A stretch of DNA of 64,000 nt from Streptomyces sp. QL37 (GCF_002941025.1 NZ_PTJS01000001.1:4965472-5029471); one strand, 5' to 3'. Shown: positions 12,814-20,323, counted from the first letter of the stretch. The notes: generated from the letters alone by a model not told the origin. Numbers and translations: made by a program.

Positions 12814-13758
12814 TCACCAGTGGGCGTCGCGCCAGCGCAGGGTGGCGGAGGCCCGGGCGTCGGGGGTGGCGTCGTCGGAGCGGAAGGCCAGCTCGGTGCT
12901 GCCCGGCGGCAGGTGGAACAGCTGCTCGGGGGCTGAGGAGGGAGACGCGGTGTAGAGCCGGGAGGCGGTGGAGTTGAGGAGCACCGTGCCGGACTCGGTG
13001 TCGACGGTCAGGACGTCCTGGGGGCCGAGCACGATGTCGTACTGGAGCTGCCGGCCGTCGCCGAGCCGGGTCAGCGTCGGGCGCCGGAGCGGCCCCCGGA
13101 ACTCGATCACCGGGTGGGCCGCCGCCGTGCCCTCGTTGACGGCGGTGCAGGTGCCGGACGCACCGGACGCGCCCCACTCCAGCGGCCACTCGAGCCCCAT
13201 CCCGGCGACTCCGGGCTCGGCCGGCCAGTCCAGGCCCGGCTCGCTGAGAGGCAGCGAGGCCCGCGCCTCCCGGAGGACGGCTCCGAACCGGCGCGGATCG
13301 GTGGCGGTCCACTGGAGGCTGGTCCTGGACGCGCCGTGCACCACGAAGGACCGGTCCTGCGGCACGACGCGGCGGCTGACCCTGGCGCGTACGGCCAGCG
13401 TCTCGCCGTGCAGGCGCACGGCCAGCCACTGCTCGCTCCCGTCGGCGCCGGTGGCGGCGCGGAACGCGGAAAGGACGTCGGGAGCCTGTTCGGCCGTCCG
13501 GGGCAGCAGCCAGACGGACGCGCCGACGAGGCGGGGCTGCGCCCAGCGGGCGCCGGGCCAGGCGCCGTGCTGGTCGGGGCGGACGATGTCGCCCGTGTCG
13601 AGCACCGGCAGGTCGTCCCAGCCGGTGATCCCGGTGCGGTCGATCTCGTACGGCGTACCGGGGCCCATCAGCAGTCCGGCCCACTGGATCTGCCCGTCGC
13701 GGGTGATCAGTGAGCCGGGTGCGGTCTCCTGGGGATATGTGGTTGTGGTCTCGGCCAT
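12814..13758 (-). CDS. distal tail (Dit-like) protein
   Basis: 314 residues. The N-terminus (DGQIQWAGLLMGPGTPYEID, about 21-40) with the following WDDLPVLDTGD and Arg/Asp-rich loop is characteristic of the siphovirus tail component family that includes SPP1 Dit, which forms the hexameric ring linking tail tube to baseplate. The C-terminal domain is a galectin-like beta-sandwich candidate. It lies directly after the tape-measure genes, the canonical Dit position in siphophage tail operons. Confidence 0.8.
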   Translation of the reverse strand: MAETTTTYPQETAPGSLITRDGQIQWAGLLMGPGTPYEIDRTGITGWDDLPVLDTGDIVRPDQHGAWPGARWAQPRLVGASVWLLPRTAEQAPDVLSAFRAATGADGSEQWLAVRLHGETLAVRARVSRRVVPQDRSFVVHGASRTSLQWTATDPRRFGAVLREARASLPLSEPGLDWPAEPGVAGMGLEWPLEWGASGASGTCTAVNEGTAAAHPVIEFRGPLRRPTLTRLGDGRQLQYDIVLGPQDVLTVDTESGTVLLNSTASRLYTASPSSAPEQLFHLPPGSTELAFRSDDATPDARASATLRWRDAHW

Positions 13759-13800
13759 GAGGGGCCGTCACCTCGCTTCAGTCGTGGGGCGGGTGGGTGC

Positions 13801-15087
13801 TCATGCGGCCGCCCCGTGCAGGAACAGCAGGTCGGTGGCGACGGCGAGCGGGCCGTTGCCCTCGGCGGCGTGGTACGCGCGCAGCCGGGAGCGGTCCGTC
13901 GAGCCGGTGGGGCCGGTCGTGCGCGTCGCCGTCTCGGCGGGGCGCAGCCGGCTGAGCGCGGACAGCGGGAGCACGGCCGGTGCGTTGCCGCCCGCCTGGG
14001 TGGGCTGGACGACGCCGCCCTCCGCGAGCTGCGGGATCTTCGGGAGGTCGACCCCGAACTTCTTGCCGAAGAAGCTGAAGCTGAGCTTGTTGAGGCCGTC
14101 GATGACCCAGTTGGCGAAGTTGATCAGCGCCTTGACCGGTCCGGTGACGGCCGCCATGACGCCCTGCATGCCGGTGCTGAGGAAGCGGCCGATGCCGTCG
14201 AGGGTCCCGGACATGGCGTCCTTGACCCGGGTGAACATGCCGGGGATCTTCTGGGTGATCCAGTCCAGGACTGGCTGGATGGCCGTGCGGAAGCCGCTCC
14301 AGGCCCGGCGGATGAGGCCGGACACGGCGTTGGTGGCGGAGGTGACGGTGTTCCGGGTGCCGTCGAAGTCCTTGGACAGGAGGGCGCCGACCACGGCCAG
14401 GACCGTGGTGACGACCGCGAAGGCGGCCTTGAAGTAGGTCGAGATCACGGTGGCGTACGCCTTGAGGACGGGACCGAGGAACTTCCCGATGGTCTGGAAC
14501 ACCTCGAGGACCTGGTCGAAGACCTGCTTCATGATCTTCTGGCCGGTCTGCGAGTTGAGCGCGTACTCGATGAGGTATCCGACGAGCGGGGCGACCAGGC
14601 CGAGGACGAACCCGAGCGGGTTGGCGCGCATGGCGACGTTGACGGCGGTCATCGCGCCGGAGGCGACGGTGAGCGCGCCGCCGAAGAGCCCCATGAGCTT
14701 GGAGACCGTGCCGGAGCCCTTGCCCAGCACACCGACGACCCCGCTGAACGCGGCGCCCTCGGTGGCGATGGAGTTGAGGGGTGCGACCGTGCCGCGGGCC
14801 TTGGTGGAGCCGGTACGGAGCTGGGTCGCCGCACGGCCGGCGGTCCGGCCCGCCTTGGTGAGGGACTTCCCGGCCCTGTCCGCGCCGGTCCTGATCTGCC
14901 GGAGCTGGGTGCCGGCGGAGGCGGCGGAACCCTTGATCCGGTCGGCGGCCGACCCGGCCCCGCTGATGCCCCGGGCCGCGGACCGTACGGACCGCGCGGC
15001 GCCGGTGAGGCTGCCGCGGAAGGAACTCAGCGCGCCGGCGACTCCCGCGAGCGGATCCGCGCCCGCACCGATCGCTGCGGCGCTCAT
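13801..15087 (-). CDS. tape-measure-like protein, second copy
   Basis: 428 residues. Ala/Gly/Lys-rich helical N-terminus (about 1-100), a hydrophobic block (about 120-180), helical repeats with spaced Trp/Phe (LDWITQKIPGMFTRVKDAMS), and a C-terminal DLPKIPQLAEGGVV motif followed by AVLPLSAL. That last signature is shared with the adjacent upstream gene and with many actinophage tape-measure proteins. Its start overlaps the upstream stop by 4 bp (ATGA). Tape-measure proteins set tail length at roughly 0.15 nm per residue; alone this one would give about 64 nm. Two tandem copies are unusual. Confidence 0.8.
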   Translation of the reverse strand: MSAAAIGAGADPLAGVAGALSSFRGSLTGAARSVRSAARGISGAGSAADRIKGSAASAGTQLRQIRTGADRAGKSLTKAGRTAGRAATQLRTGSTKARGTVAPLNSIATEGAAFSGVVGVLGKGSGTVSKLMGLFGGALTVASGAMTAVNVAMRANPLGFVLGLVAPLVGYLIEYALNSQTGQKIMKQVFDQVLEVFQTIGKFLGPVLKAYATVISTYFKAAFAVVTTVLAVVGALLSKDFDGTRNTVTSATNAVSGLIRRAWSGFRTAIQPVLDWITQKIPGMFTRVKDAMSGTLDGIGRFLSTGMQGVMAAVTGPVKALINFANWVIDGLNKLSFSFFGKKFGVDLPKIPQLAEGGVVQPTQAGGNAPAVLPLSALSRLRPAETATRTTGPTGSTDRSRLRAYHAAEGNGPLAVATDLLFLHGAAA

Positions 15088-16283
15088 CCGCGGGCCTTCG
15101 AGAGGAACAGCAGAGCGGTGGCCGTCTCCTGGAGGTCGGCCGTGGACGCCTCGTAGTAGTTCTCGATCTGGAAGCCGGAGACGGCTCCGGCCGTGGCGTT
15201 GACGGAGTCGGCCCTGGCCCTGCGGGCGGTGTGCCGCAGCAGCCGGTCGAGTTTGGACAGCGGCAGGACGGCCTCGGCCTCACCGGCCTCGGCGACGATC
15301 GCGTGCACCCCGCCGTTGCGCGGGGCGACGATGCCGCCGGCCGCCAGCTGCGGGATCTTCGGCAGGCTGATGCCGAAGGTCTTGCCGCCGACACCGGGGA
15401 CCCAGCCCGGGATCGAGACCTTGATGCGGTTGAGGCTGCCGATCGCGGAGTTGATGAGCCGGATCACTGAGTTGATCGGGCCCTTCACCGCTCCCGTGAT
15501 CTTGTCGAAGGCCCGCTTGGCGATGCCCTGCAGTCCGCCCCAGATGCTGGACAGCTTCTCCTTGACCCTGCTGAAGGCCTTGGGGATGACGTCGCGGATC
15601 CAGTTGATGACCGGCGTGATGATCTTCTTGATGCCGTTCCAGACGCTGGAGATCACCTTCTTGACGGCGTTCATCACCGTCGTGATGATCTTCTTCCAGG
15701 CGTTGAAGTAGGTCGTGACGACCTTGGCGACGGCCTTGATGACGACGGTGATCGCCTTCTTGATGCCGTCCCAGACCGTCTTGATCAGTGCGCCGGCCTT
15801 CTTCATGATCGGCCCGACGGCCTTCATGACGGAGCTGATGACCTTCTTGATCGCGTCGAAGGCGACCTTGAGGACCTTCTGCATGGTCTTCGACCGGGTG
15901 GCCATCTCGACCACCTTCTCGATCAGCGGGGCCAGCAGGGAGAGCAGCTGGCCGATGAGGTTGCCCTTCATCGACTTGTTGAGCCCGTTCATCCCCTTGG
16001 AGGCCTTGTCGGCCCCGGACTTGAACTTCCCGACCTGGGTGCCGCTCTTCTGGCCGGTCGTGCCGGCCTTGGCCATCGAGCGCTCGGCCTTGTCGGCGGC
16101 GCCCTGGATCTTGGTGAGTTCGCGGGCGGAGCCCTGGGCGGAGGTCTTGAGTTTCTTGAGGCCGCGGTCGCCGTTGTCGGAACCGGTGGCGAGTGATTTC
16201 GTGGACTTCGCGGCGTTCTCGGCTTCCGACCGGAACTTCCGCAGGGCGCCGGAGGATCTCCCCAGGGCTTGTGTCAGGTTCAT
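15084..16283 (-). CDS. tape-measure-like protein, first copy
   Basis: 399 residues, Lys-rich. A long central region (about 105-265) is built of repeated amphipathic segments of the form IKKVISSVxNxxxKIITxV with regularly placed Trp, as in tail tape measures. The C-terminus has FGISLPKIPQLAAGGIV (about 310-326) and VAEAGEAEAVLPLSKL, closely parallel to the neighbouring gene. By the 0.15 nm per residue rule it would define a tail of about 60 nm. It is preceded by a 271-residue gene of unknown role and is translationally coupled to the second tape-measure-like gene. Confidence 0.85.
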   Translation of the reverse strand: MNLTQALGRSSGALRKFRSEAENAAKSTKSLATGSDNGDRGLKKLKTSAQGSARELTKIQGAADKAERSMAKAGTTGQKSGTQVGKFKSGADKASKGMNGLNKSMKGNLIGQLLSLLAPLIEKVVEMATRSKTMQKVLKVAFDAIKKVISSVMKAVGPIMKKAGALIKTVWDGIKKAITVVIKAVAKVVTTYFNAWKKIITTVMNAVKKVISSVWNGIKKIITPVINWIRDVIPKAFSRVKEKLSSIWGGLQGIAKRAFDKITGAVKGPINSVIRLINSAIGSLNRIKVSIPGWVPGVGGKTFGISLPKIPQLAAGGIVAPRNGGVHAIVAEAGEAEAVLPLSKLDRLLRHTARRARADSVNATAGAVSGFQIENYYEASTADLQETATALLFLSKARG

Positions 16284-16330
16284 TCGATGTCTCCCGTGGA
16301 TGTGCGCGCCGTCGTAGTGGCAGCCGTACT

Positions 16331-17146
16331 TCAGACGGTCCTGGCGAGATCGGCTGCGGCCCCGTTCGCGTCCCGCAGTCCTGCCGCGGCGCGTCGGCTC
16401 TCATCGTTCGTGCGGCGCAGTGAGTCCTGGAGGCGTCGTTGCTGCTCAGGGTCCGGATCGGCCGCCCGAGCTGGTGTCGCCCGGCCTCGCCCGGGCCGGG
16501 GCTCCGGTGAGGGAGGAGCGGTTCGCCGACGCCCGGGGGCGGGCTGTCCGGCCGGGCGTGCTGGATCGGCGGGTGTGGGTTGTCCGGCCGGGCGTGCTGG
16601 ATCGGCGGGTGTGGGCTGTCCGGCCGGGCGTGCTGGATCGGCGGGTGTGGGCTGTCCGTCGCCCGGGTCCTCCGTGGTGGCAGGCCTGCGGGTCGGAAGC
16701 AGGAACCCGTACTCGTTTCGCGCGATGTGAAATCCGCGCCCTTCTGCATTCGGGAAGAGGTTTATGTTTCCGAGCAGCTTCTCGGTGAATATCTCGAGGT
16801 TGAACAGCGTGGGAACCTCAAACTTCAACGCCTGCCAGGCGACTGCGATGCCCACGAGTTCGGTCGGCTTGATGCCGGTCCAGGTGCTGGACGCCGTTGC
16901 TTCCTGAAGCTCCTGTTGTGTAGCCAGGTCCTGCTGGTCCGGTTTGGCCGGAGATGTGGCTGCCTCGCCGGAGTCGGCTGCCTGGCCCGCCGTGACCGCA
17001 TCGTCCGGTCCGTCGATCAGAGCCTTCGGTCTGACGTCCGATCGTTTGAGGAGGCCCTCGACGGTGGAGTTGTCGGCCTTCTTGTCGAGGTCCTCCCTGA
17101 TTGCCGCGATGTCTTCGGCGAGCTTTGCATTTGTGGGTTCTGCCAT
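16331..17146 (-). CDS. unknown tail-operon protein with Pro/Ala repeat linker
   Basis: 271 residues, no family recognised. N-terminal coiled coil (AEDIAAIREDLDKKADNS, about 10-27), a conserved-looking middle (TGIKPTELVGIAVAWQALKF and NEYGFLLPTRR, about 89-150), then a Pro/Ala-rich linker containing three perfect copies of a 12-residue repeat (QPTPADPARPAG), and a C-terminal helix (QQRRLQDSLRRTNDESRRAA). It lies between the chaperone region and the first tape-measure-like gene. The final helix resembles tape-measure N-terminal segments, so it could be a split tape-measure part or a tape-measure partner; this is inference. The linker is encoded by a DNA tandem repeat and may vary in length. Confidence 0.75.
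   Translation of the reverse strand: MAEPTNAKLAEDIAAIREDLDKKADNSTVEGLLKRSDVRPKALIDGPDDAVTAGQAADSGEAATSPAKPDQQDLATQQELQEATASSTWTGIKPTELVGIAVAWQALKFEVPTLFNLEIFTEKLLGNINLFPNAEGRGFHIARNEYGFLLPTRRPATTEDPGDGQPTPADPARPAGQPTPADPARPAGQPTPADPARPAGQPAPGRRRTAPPSPEPRPGRGRATPARAADPDPEQQRRLQDSLRRTNDESRRAAAGLRDANGAAADLARTV
16541..16648. repeat. 3 x 36-bp tandem repeat, in frame
   Basis: Three direct copies of a 36-bp unit (16541-16576, 16577-16612, 16613-16648) that differ at a single base, followed by a partial fourth. The unit is a multiple of three and encodes a 12-residue Pro/Ala-rich segment of the minus-strand gene at 16331-17146. There is no spacer between copies. Confidence 0.95.
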
Positions 17147-17223
17147 AACCTCTCAACCACCTTGATCAGGGTGTGGTGTGATGTGGTCCATCGCTGTCCG
17201 CACTGTCCTCGAAGGAGCTGCAC

Positions 17224-17610
17224 GTGGACTCGGATGTCCTGCTTCTCATACCGCCCCTTTTTGGCCTTGTCGCCATCATCTGGATAACCCGGCGGCGGTT
17301 GCTGGTGCGGGCGCGAGGTGTCGAGGCGGAGGCGCGCTGTTACGAACGTGAGTGGCGCACCCAGGGGGGCGGCCCCACGTTTCTTCTCAGCTTTTCCCTG
17401 CGGGACGGCGGCCGGATGACCTGTTCCGCGGGTGAGGGCGATGTGCCGGCCGGCACCCAGGTCGGTGACACCGTGACGGTCCTCTACGACCCGCAGGCGC
17501 CCGGTCGGGTGGAGACAGCCATCGCTGCCCGCAAACCTCTGTGGAAGCGCGTGGATCTGATCACGCTCACCCTGGTCGAGGCCGCTCTCCTTGTCGTCGC
17601 CCTCAGGTGA
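17224..17610 (+). CDS. DUF3592-like membrane protein, copy a
   Basis: 128 residues from GTG at 17224, with AAGGAG 8 bases upstream. One N-terminal membrane segment (about 5-20), a cytoplasm- or exterior-facing beta domain with RRLLVRARGVEAEARCYE and VGDTVTVLYDPQAPGRVE, and a C-terminal membrane segment (about 112-127). The VGDTVTVLYDPxxP motif is typical of DUF3592 proteins, whose function is unknown. It is on the strand opposite to the surrounding tail operon, like a phage moron or cargo gene, and converges on the decayed chaperone fragment 26 bp downstream. Confidence 0.75.
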   Translation: MDSDVLLLIPPLFGLVAIIWITRRRLLVRARGVEAEARCYEREWRTQGGGPTFLLSFSLRDGGRMTCSAGEGDVPAGTQVGDTVTVLYDPQAPGRVETAIAARKPLWKRVDLITLTLVEAALLVVALR

Positions 17611-17635
17611 GGCGCAGCCGTGAGGAGGGCCCGGC

Positions 17636-17897
17636 TCAGGCGAAGAAGCGCATGAGCTCCGGCCCGATCGGGTCCGCTCGGTGGGTCGGTCTCCTCGTCG
17701 CCCGGGTCCGAGTCCCCCCGGCCTGGGAACCGGCACCGGCGGCTCCGGCGGACCGGAGTCCTCGTCCGTGTTGACGGAGGCGAACATCCAGTTGGTGGCG
17801 ACGAGATGATCCACGGCCGCGGGCCGGCCGGGCGGTCCACACCGTGGCGCCGCGGCAGGCCGGCTTCGAGAGCGGCGTGTTCCTCGGTGACCACGAC
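17636..17897 (-). pseudogene. decayed duplicate of the tail chaperone T segment
   Basis: The minus strand repeats, in pieces and in different frames, the C-terminal part of the chaperone at 18416-18816: EEHAALEAG in one frame, NWMFASVNTDEDSGPPEPPV in a second, and PELMRFFA with the same TGA stop in a third. About 130 bp matching 18615-18745 are missing. With frameshifts and the deletion it cannot make the original product. The similarity continues past the stop into the 3' flank of the neighbouring DUF3592-like gene, so the duplication was of a DNA block, not of one gene. Confidence 0.8.
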
Positions 17898-17983
17898 GAG
17901 GCCCAGCCTCCCGGGTTCACCCCTGCGCGGCTGCCGGTGGCTTCGGCGAGTTCCTTTTGTGTCTTCGCGTCGAGAGGTTCTCC

Positions 17984-18385
17984 GTGCTCGCGGTGAGAAT
18001 ACTTCTCATTCTCATGACCTGTGCCACGTCTCTTGTTCTGGCCACCAATCTCTACGCCTTGCGCAAGGCGCGGCGGCTCGAATCCACCGGTGTGCGGGTG
18101 GAGGGTGAATGCGTGAACCACTACTGGCCCAGCGGCGGCTATGTAGGTGCAATCTGTACATATCCCGCGGGGGGCGCGGAGGACCTGTCGGTCCGCTCCT
18201 CGCGGTATTCCGTCGCACCCGTGGACATAGGTGACGTCGTAGAGGTCATCCACGACCGGAAGAACCCGGAGCACTCGATGCTGTCGTTCGAAGTCGGCAG
18301 CAGGGTGGGCTACGACACCGCGCTGACGGTTGTCATGGGGACGCTGTGGGCGGCCGCCGCCGTCGGGGCCGTTCTCACCTGGTGA
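17984..18385 (+). CDS. DUF3592-like membrane protein, copy b
   Basis: 133 residues from GTG at 17984, chosen because GAGAGG lies 6 bases upstream; an in-frame TTG at 17957 lacks such a site. Topology matches copy a: N-terminal membrane segment (about 4-24), a domain with RRLESTGVRVEGECV and DIGDVVEVIHDRKNPE, and a C-terminal membrane segment (about 112-131). Sequence identity to copy a is low, but topology, domain order and position relative to a chaperone 3' end are the same. It points toward the intact chaperone gene, ending 30 bp from its stop. Confidence 0.7.
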   Translation: MLAVRILLILMTCATSLVLATNLYALRKARRLESTGVRVEGECVNHYWPSGGYVGAICTYPAGGAEDLSVRSSRYSVAPVDIGDVVEVIHDRKNPEHSMLSFEVGSRVGYDTALTVVMGTLWAAAAVGAVLTW

Positions 18386-18415
18386 ACCGGAGTCCGCTGA
18401 GGCGCCACGGGACCC

Positions 18416-19110
18416 TCAGACGAAGAAGCGCATGAGTTCCGCGCGTGAGGGCCCTCCGGGCGGCGGGGAGTCCTCCAGGGGCGGTTCCGCCGGCCCGTCG
18501 TCGTCACCCGGCCTGGGAACCGGCACCGGCGGCTCCGGCGGATCGGAGTCCTCGTCCGTGTTGACGGAGGCGAACATCCAGTTGGCGGCGGCGAGATGGT
18601 CCACGGCGGCGGCCAGGAGGTAGTCCGTCACCGTCCATTCGGCACCGTCACCGTGGAGCTCCTGCGCTACGGCGCTGTCGCGTGGCATGTGCTTGACCAG
18701 CACCGCGAGCCGGCGTGAGGACAGCCGGCCGCGGTACCAGTCGAGCAGGTCCACGCCGTAGTGCCGCAGCAGGTCGGCTTCCAGTGCCTCGGCGTGTTCT
18801 TCGGCGAACGCGTCGAGGCTCAGCCTTCCCCCAGGCCGAGCCCGGTCTCCTTGCCGTACGCCTCCAGGATCGCGGCGATGTCCTGCATGGTGATGTCGTG
18901 CCGCTCGAAGCGCGCGAACTGCTCCTCGCCCAGCAGGAGCTTCAGCAGGCCGTCGACGTCGTTGTCGTCGAGGCCGCGGAGCGCCTTGGCGGTGGTGCGG
19001 CCGAGTTCGGTGGGCAGTTCGAAGGTGTCGTCGTCCAGGTCGAAGGACCAGGAGCGGCCGAGCGCCTCCATGCGCTGGGCGCGGGCCGCGTTGACGTCGA
19101 ATGAAGCCAT
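18416..19110 (-). CDS. tail assembly chaperone GT, -1 frameshift product
   Basis: Reading 94 residues of the G frame, then shifting -1 at GGGGGAA (18826-18832), gives a 231-residue protein. The T part reads on as GRLSLDAFAEEHAEALEADL, then LRHYGVDLLDWYRGRLSSRR and MPRDSAVAQEL, a pattern I recognise from actinophage tail chaperone fusions, and ends in a Pro/Asp-rich tail and AELMRFFV. The T frame overlaps the G frame without its own ribosome-binding site. As in lambda gpG/gpGT, the two products would bind the tape measure and recruit major tail protein during tube assembly. The slip site is not the classic X-XXY-YYZ, so slippage of the single GGG-decoding tRNA is inferred. Confidence 0.8.
18820..19110 (-). 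CDS. tail assembly chaperone G
   Basis: 96 residues, acidic, mostly helical: FDLDDDTFELPTELGRTTAK (about 24-43), then DVDGLLKLLLGEEQFARFER and a C-terminus KETGLGLGEG. It has the size, acidity and position (right after the major tail protein, before the tape measure) of siphophage gpG-type chaperones. It ends at TGA 18820-18822, two codons beyond the putative slip site, and is the non-shifted product of the same start as GT. A perfect 15-bp hairpin separates it from the major tail protein gene. Confidence 0.8.
   Translation of the reverse strand: MASFDVNAARAQRMEALGRSWSFDLDDDTFELPTELGRTTAKALRGLDDNDVDGLLKLLLGEEQFARFERHDITMQDIAAILEAYGKETGLGLGEG
18826..18832 (-). promoter_or_regulatory. candidate -1 ribosomal frameshift site
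   Basis: GGGGGAA on the minus strand, read CTG-GGG-GAA in the G frame. Glycine tRNA on GGG can re-pair perfectly one base back, after which the frame runs without stop to 18416. The total length after a -1 shift is a whole number of codons. Confidence 0.7.
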
Positions 19111-19148
19111 GGGTGGGGAGTCTCCTTACGTGGTGGTGTGAGCGGGGT

Positions 19149-19184
19149 GCCGGGCGGGGCCGGGACGGGCCGGCCCCGCCCGGC
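19149..19184 (-). terminator. strong hairpin after major tail protein gene
   Basis: Perfect 15-bp inverted repeat (arms 19149-19163 and 19170-19184, 6-nt loop) starting 7 bases past the major tail protein stop. It likely limits transcription of downstream genes relative to the abundant tube subunit; no U-tract is seen. Confidence 0.7.
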
Positions 19185-19190
19185 TGGGGA

Positions 19191-19793
19191 TCAGGCCTCG
19201 GCCGGCACCGCGTAGGCGGCGTCCTTCATGACGAAGGTCGCGAGTGCCTGGCCGTCGCCCGGGGAGAGCGCGGTGAAGGTGACGCCGAGCATCGCGGCTG
19301 CCTTGCGGGCCAGCTTGATGTCGTCGGTGGCCGTCACCTGGCCGCGCGGGATGACGAAGCGGTAGGTGACCGCCGAACCGTCGGTGAACTCCAGGCCGAG
19401 CGCGCGCTCGTCGAAGGTCGGGCCGTCCGGCACGTCGAACTGGACGATGTCCGAATTGGCCGAGCCCCGGCGGATGTCACTCCCGGAGCCGCCCAGGAAG
19501 AAGGGCAGCGTGTCCTCGTTGAACTGCAGCATCGAGAACTTCAGCGTCAGGTCGCGGTCCGCGTAGACGAACCGGGCCGGGCTGATCGACTGCCACGTCT
19601 CGACCGGGTCCAGCTTGTCCTTCTTGGAGAAGGTCACCCCGTCCGTGGAGGTGTAGCCGAGGTCGGTCCACTCCGAGCCCCAGTCGGCCGCCGGTGTGTC
19701 GGAGAACGCTTCCGGGAGAGGGGCGTTGAGGTTCCCGACCAGAATGCGGCCGGTACCGGCCACGCGGATCTCGGACGAGTTGTTGCCTGCCAT
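19191..19793 (-). CDS. major tail (tube) protein
   Basis: 200 residues from ATG at 19793, preceded by GGAGT at 5 bases. The sequence begins MAGNNSSEIRVAGTGRILVG, has SEWTDLGYTSTDGVTFSKKD (about 42-61), a beta-rich core, and YRFVIPRGQVTATDDIKLAR (about 145-164), then a short Ala/Phe-rich end. The LGYTSTDGVTFS pattern is typical of actinobacteriophage and related siphovirus major tail proteins. It would polymerise into the tail tube. Hairpins on both sides of the gene suggest that its mRNA is made or kept at a level different from its neighbours. There is no sheath gene, so the tail is non-contractile. Confidence 0.88.
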   Translation of the reverse strand: MAGNNSSEIRVAGTGRILVGNLNAPLPEAFSDTPAADWGSEWTDLGYTSTDGVTFSKKDKLDPVETWQSISPARFVYADRDLTLKFSMLQFNEDTLPFFLGGSGSDIRRGSANSDIVQFDVPDGPTFDERALGLEFTDGSAVTYRFVIPRGQVTATDDIKLARKAAAMLGVTFTALSPGDGQALATFVMKDAAYAVPAEA

Positions 19794-19849
19794 GGATGAC
19801 TCCTTGGGATGGTTTTCCGTGGGTGTGGTGCCTGCCGTGGGTACGGCGA

Positions 19850-19872
19850 AGGCCCCGCCGGCGGCGGGGCCT
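19850..19872 (-). terminator. hairpin upstream of major tail protein gene
   Basis: An 11-base arm inverted repeat (AGGCCCCGCCG at 19850-19860, CGGCGGGGCCT at 19862-19872), realistically a 9-bp stem with a 5-nt loop, between the tail terminator stop and the major tail protein start. It may be a partial terminator or a 5' stabilising structure for the tube mRNA. Confidence 0.55.
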
Positions 19873-19912
19873 CGTCTGTGGGGCGCGGTGTCGCGCCGGG
19901 GTGGTGCCGGGC

Positions 19913-20323
19913 TCAGCCGATACGCAGGGAGACCCGCAGCACGGTGAGGTAGCGGTTGGCCGCCGGGTACAGGTACTCGGGCAGCCAGCGCGGGCCGTCG
20001 GCCTCGACCACGTCGGTGATCACGACGTTCGTCCCGTACGTCCGGCCGACCGCCGAGAGCAGCTCGGCGCGGGCGGAGTTCGCGAGGCGGTGCGCCGTCG
20101 CCTTGTCCGGGCCGTAGGCCTCCAGTTCGATGAGCGGCTGGTCGAGGTGGAGGTCGTCGATCCAGGCGCCGCCGCGCCGGGAGACGATCACCGCCTGCTG
20201 GGTGCCGTCGAAGCCCGGGGGCGGGGTCTCGTCCACGACCGCCTCCGCGAGGTCCGGGCGGTCGGAGAGGAGCTCCACGACGATGGCCTCCACGTCGGGG
20301 AAGGTGCTCGGGGGTGAACTCAT
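19913..20323 (-). CDS. tail terminator / completion protein
   Basis: 136 residues. Pattern: N-terminal helix PDVEAIVVELLSDRPDLAEA, then a beta strand AVIVSRRGGA, a basic/acidic alternation (DDLHLDQPLIELEAYGPDKA) and helix HRLANSARAELLSAVGRT. This fits small alpha/beta tail-terminator proteins that cap the tube at its head-proximal end (lambda gpU-like position). It is the first gene of the structural operon. An AGGAG lies 12 bases before the ATG. No head-tail connector gene precedes it, consistent with a tail that is capped and never joined to a capsid. Confidence 0.75.
   Translation of the reverse strand: MSSPPSTFPDVEAIVVELLSDRPDLAEAVVDETPPPGFDGTQQAVIVSRRGGAWIDDLHLDQPLIELEAYGPDKATAHRLANSARAELLSAVGRTYGTNVVITDVVEADGPRWLPEYLYPAANRYLTVLRVSLRIG

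Noticed and set aside
16541..16648. Short regular repeats that might be a CRISPR array.
   Set aside because: The copies are contiguous with no spacers and are translated in frame as a linker.
17158..17173. Palindrome CACCTTGATCAGGGTG upstream of the first DUF3592-like gene as an operator.
   Set aside because: It is near-perfect but short and unique in the window, with no matching regulator nearby; not enough to call.
6709..20323. A contractile injection system of the kind known in Streptomyces.
   Set aside because: No sheath, baseplate wedge or AAA+ ATPase gene is present; the tube protein, chaperone frameshift and Dit are of the non-contractile siphophage type.
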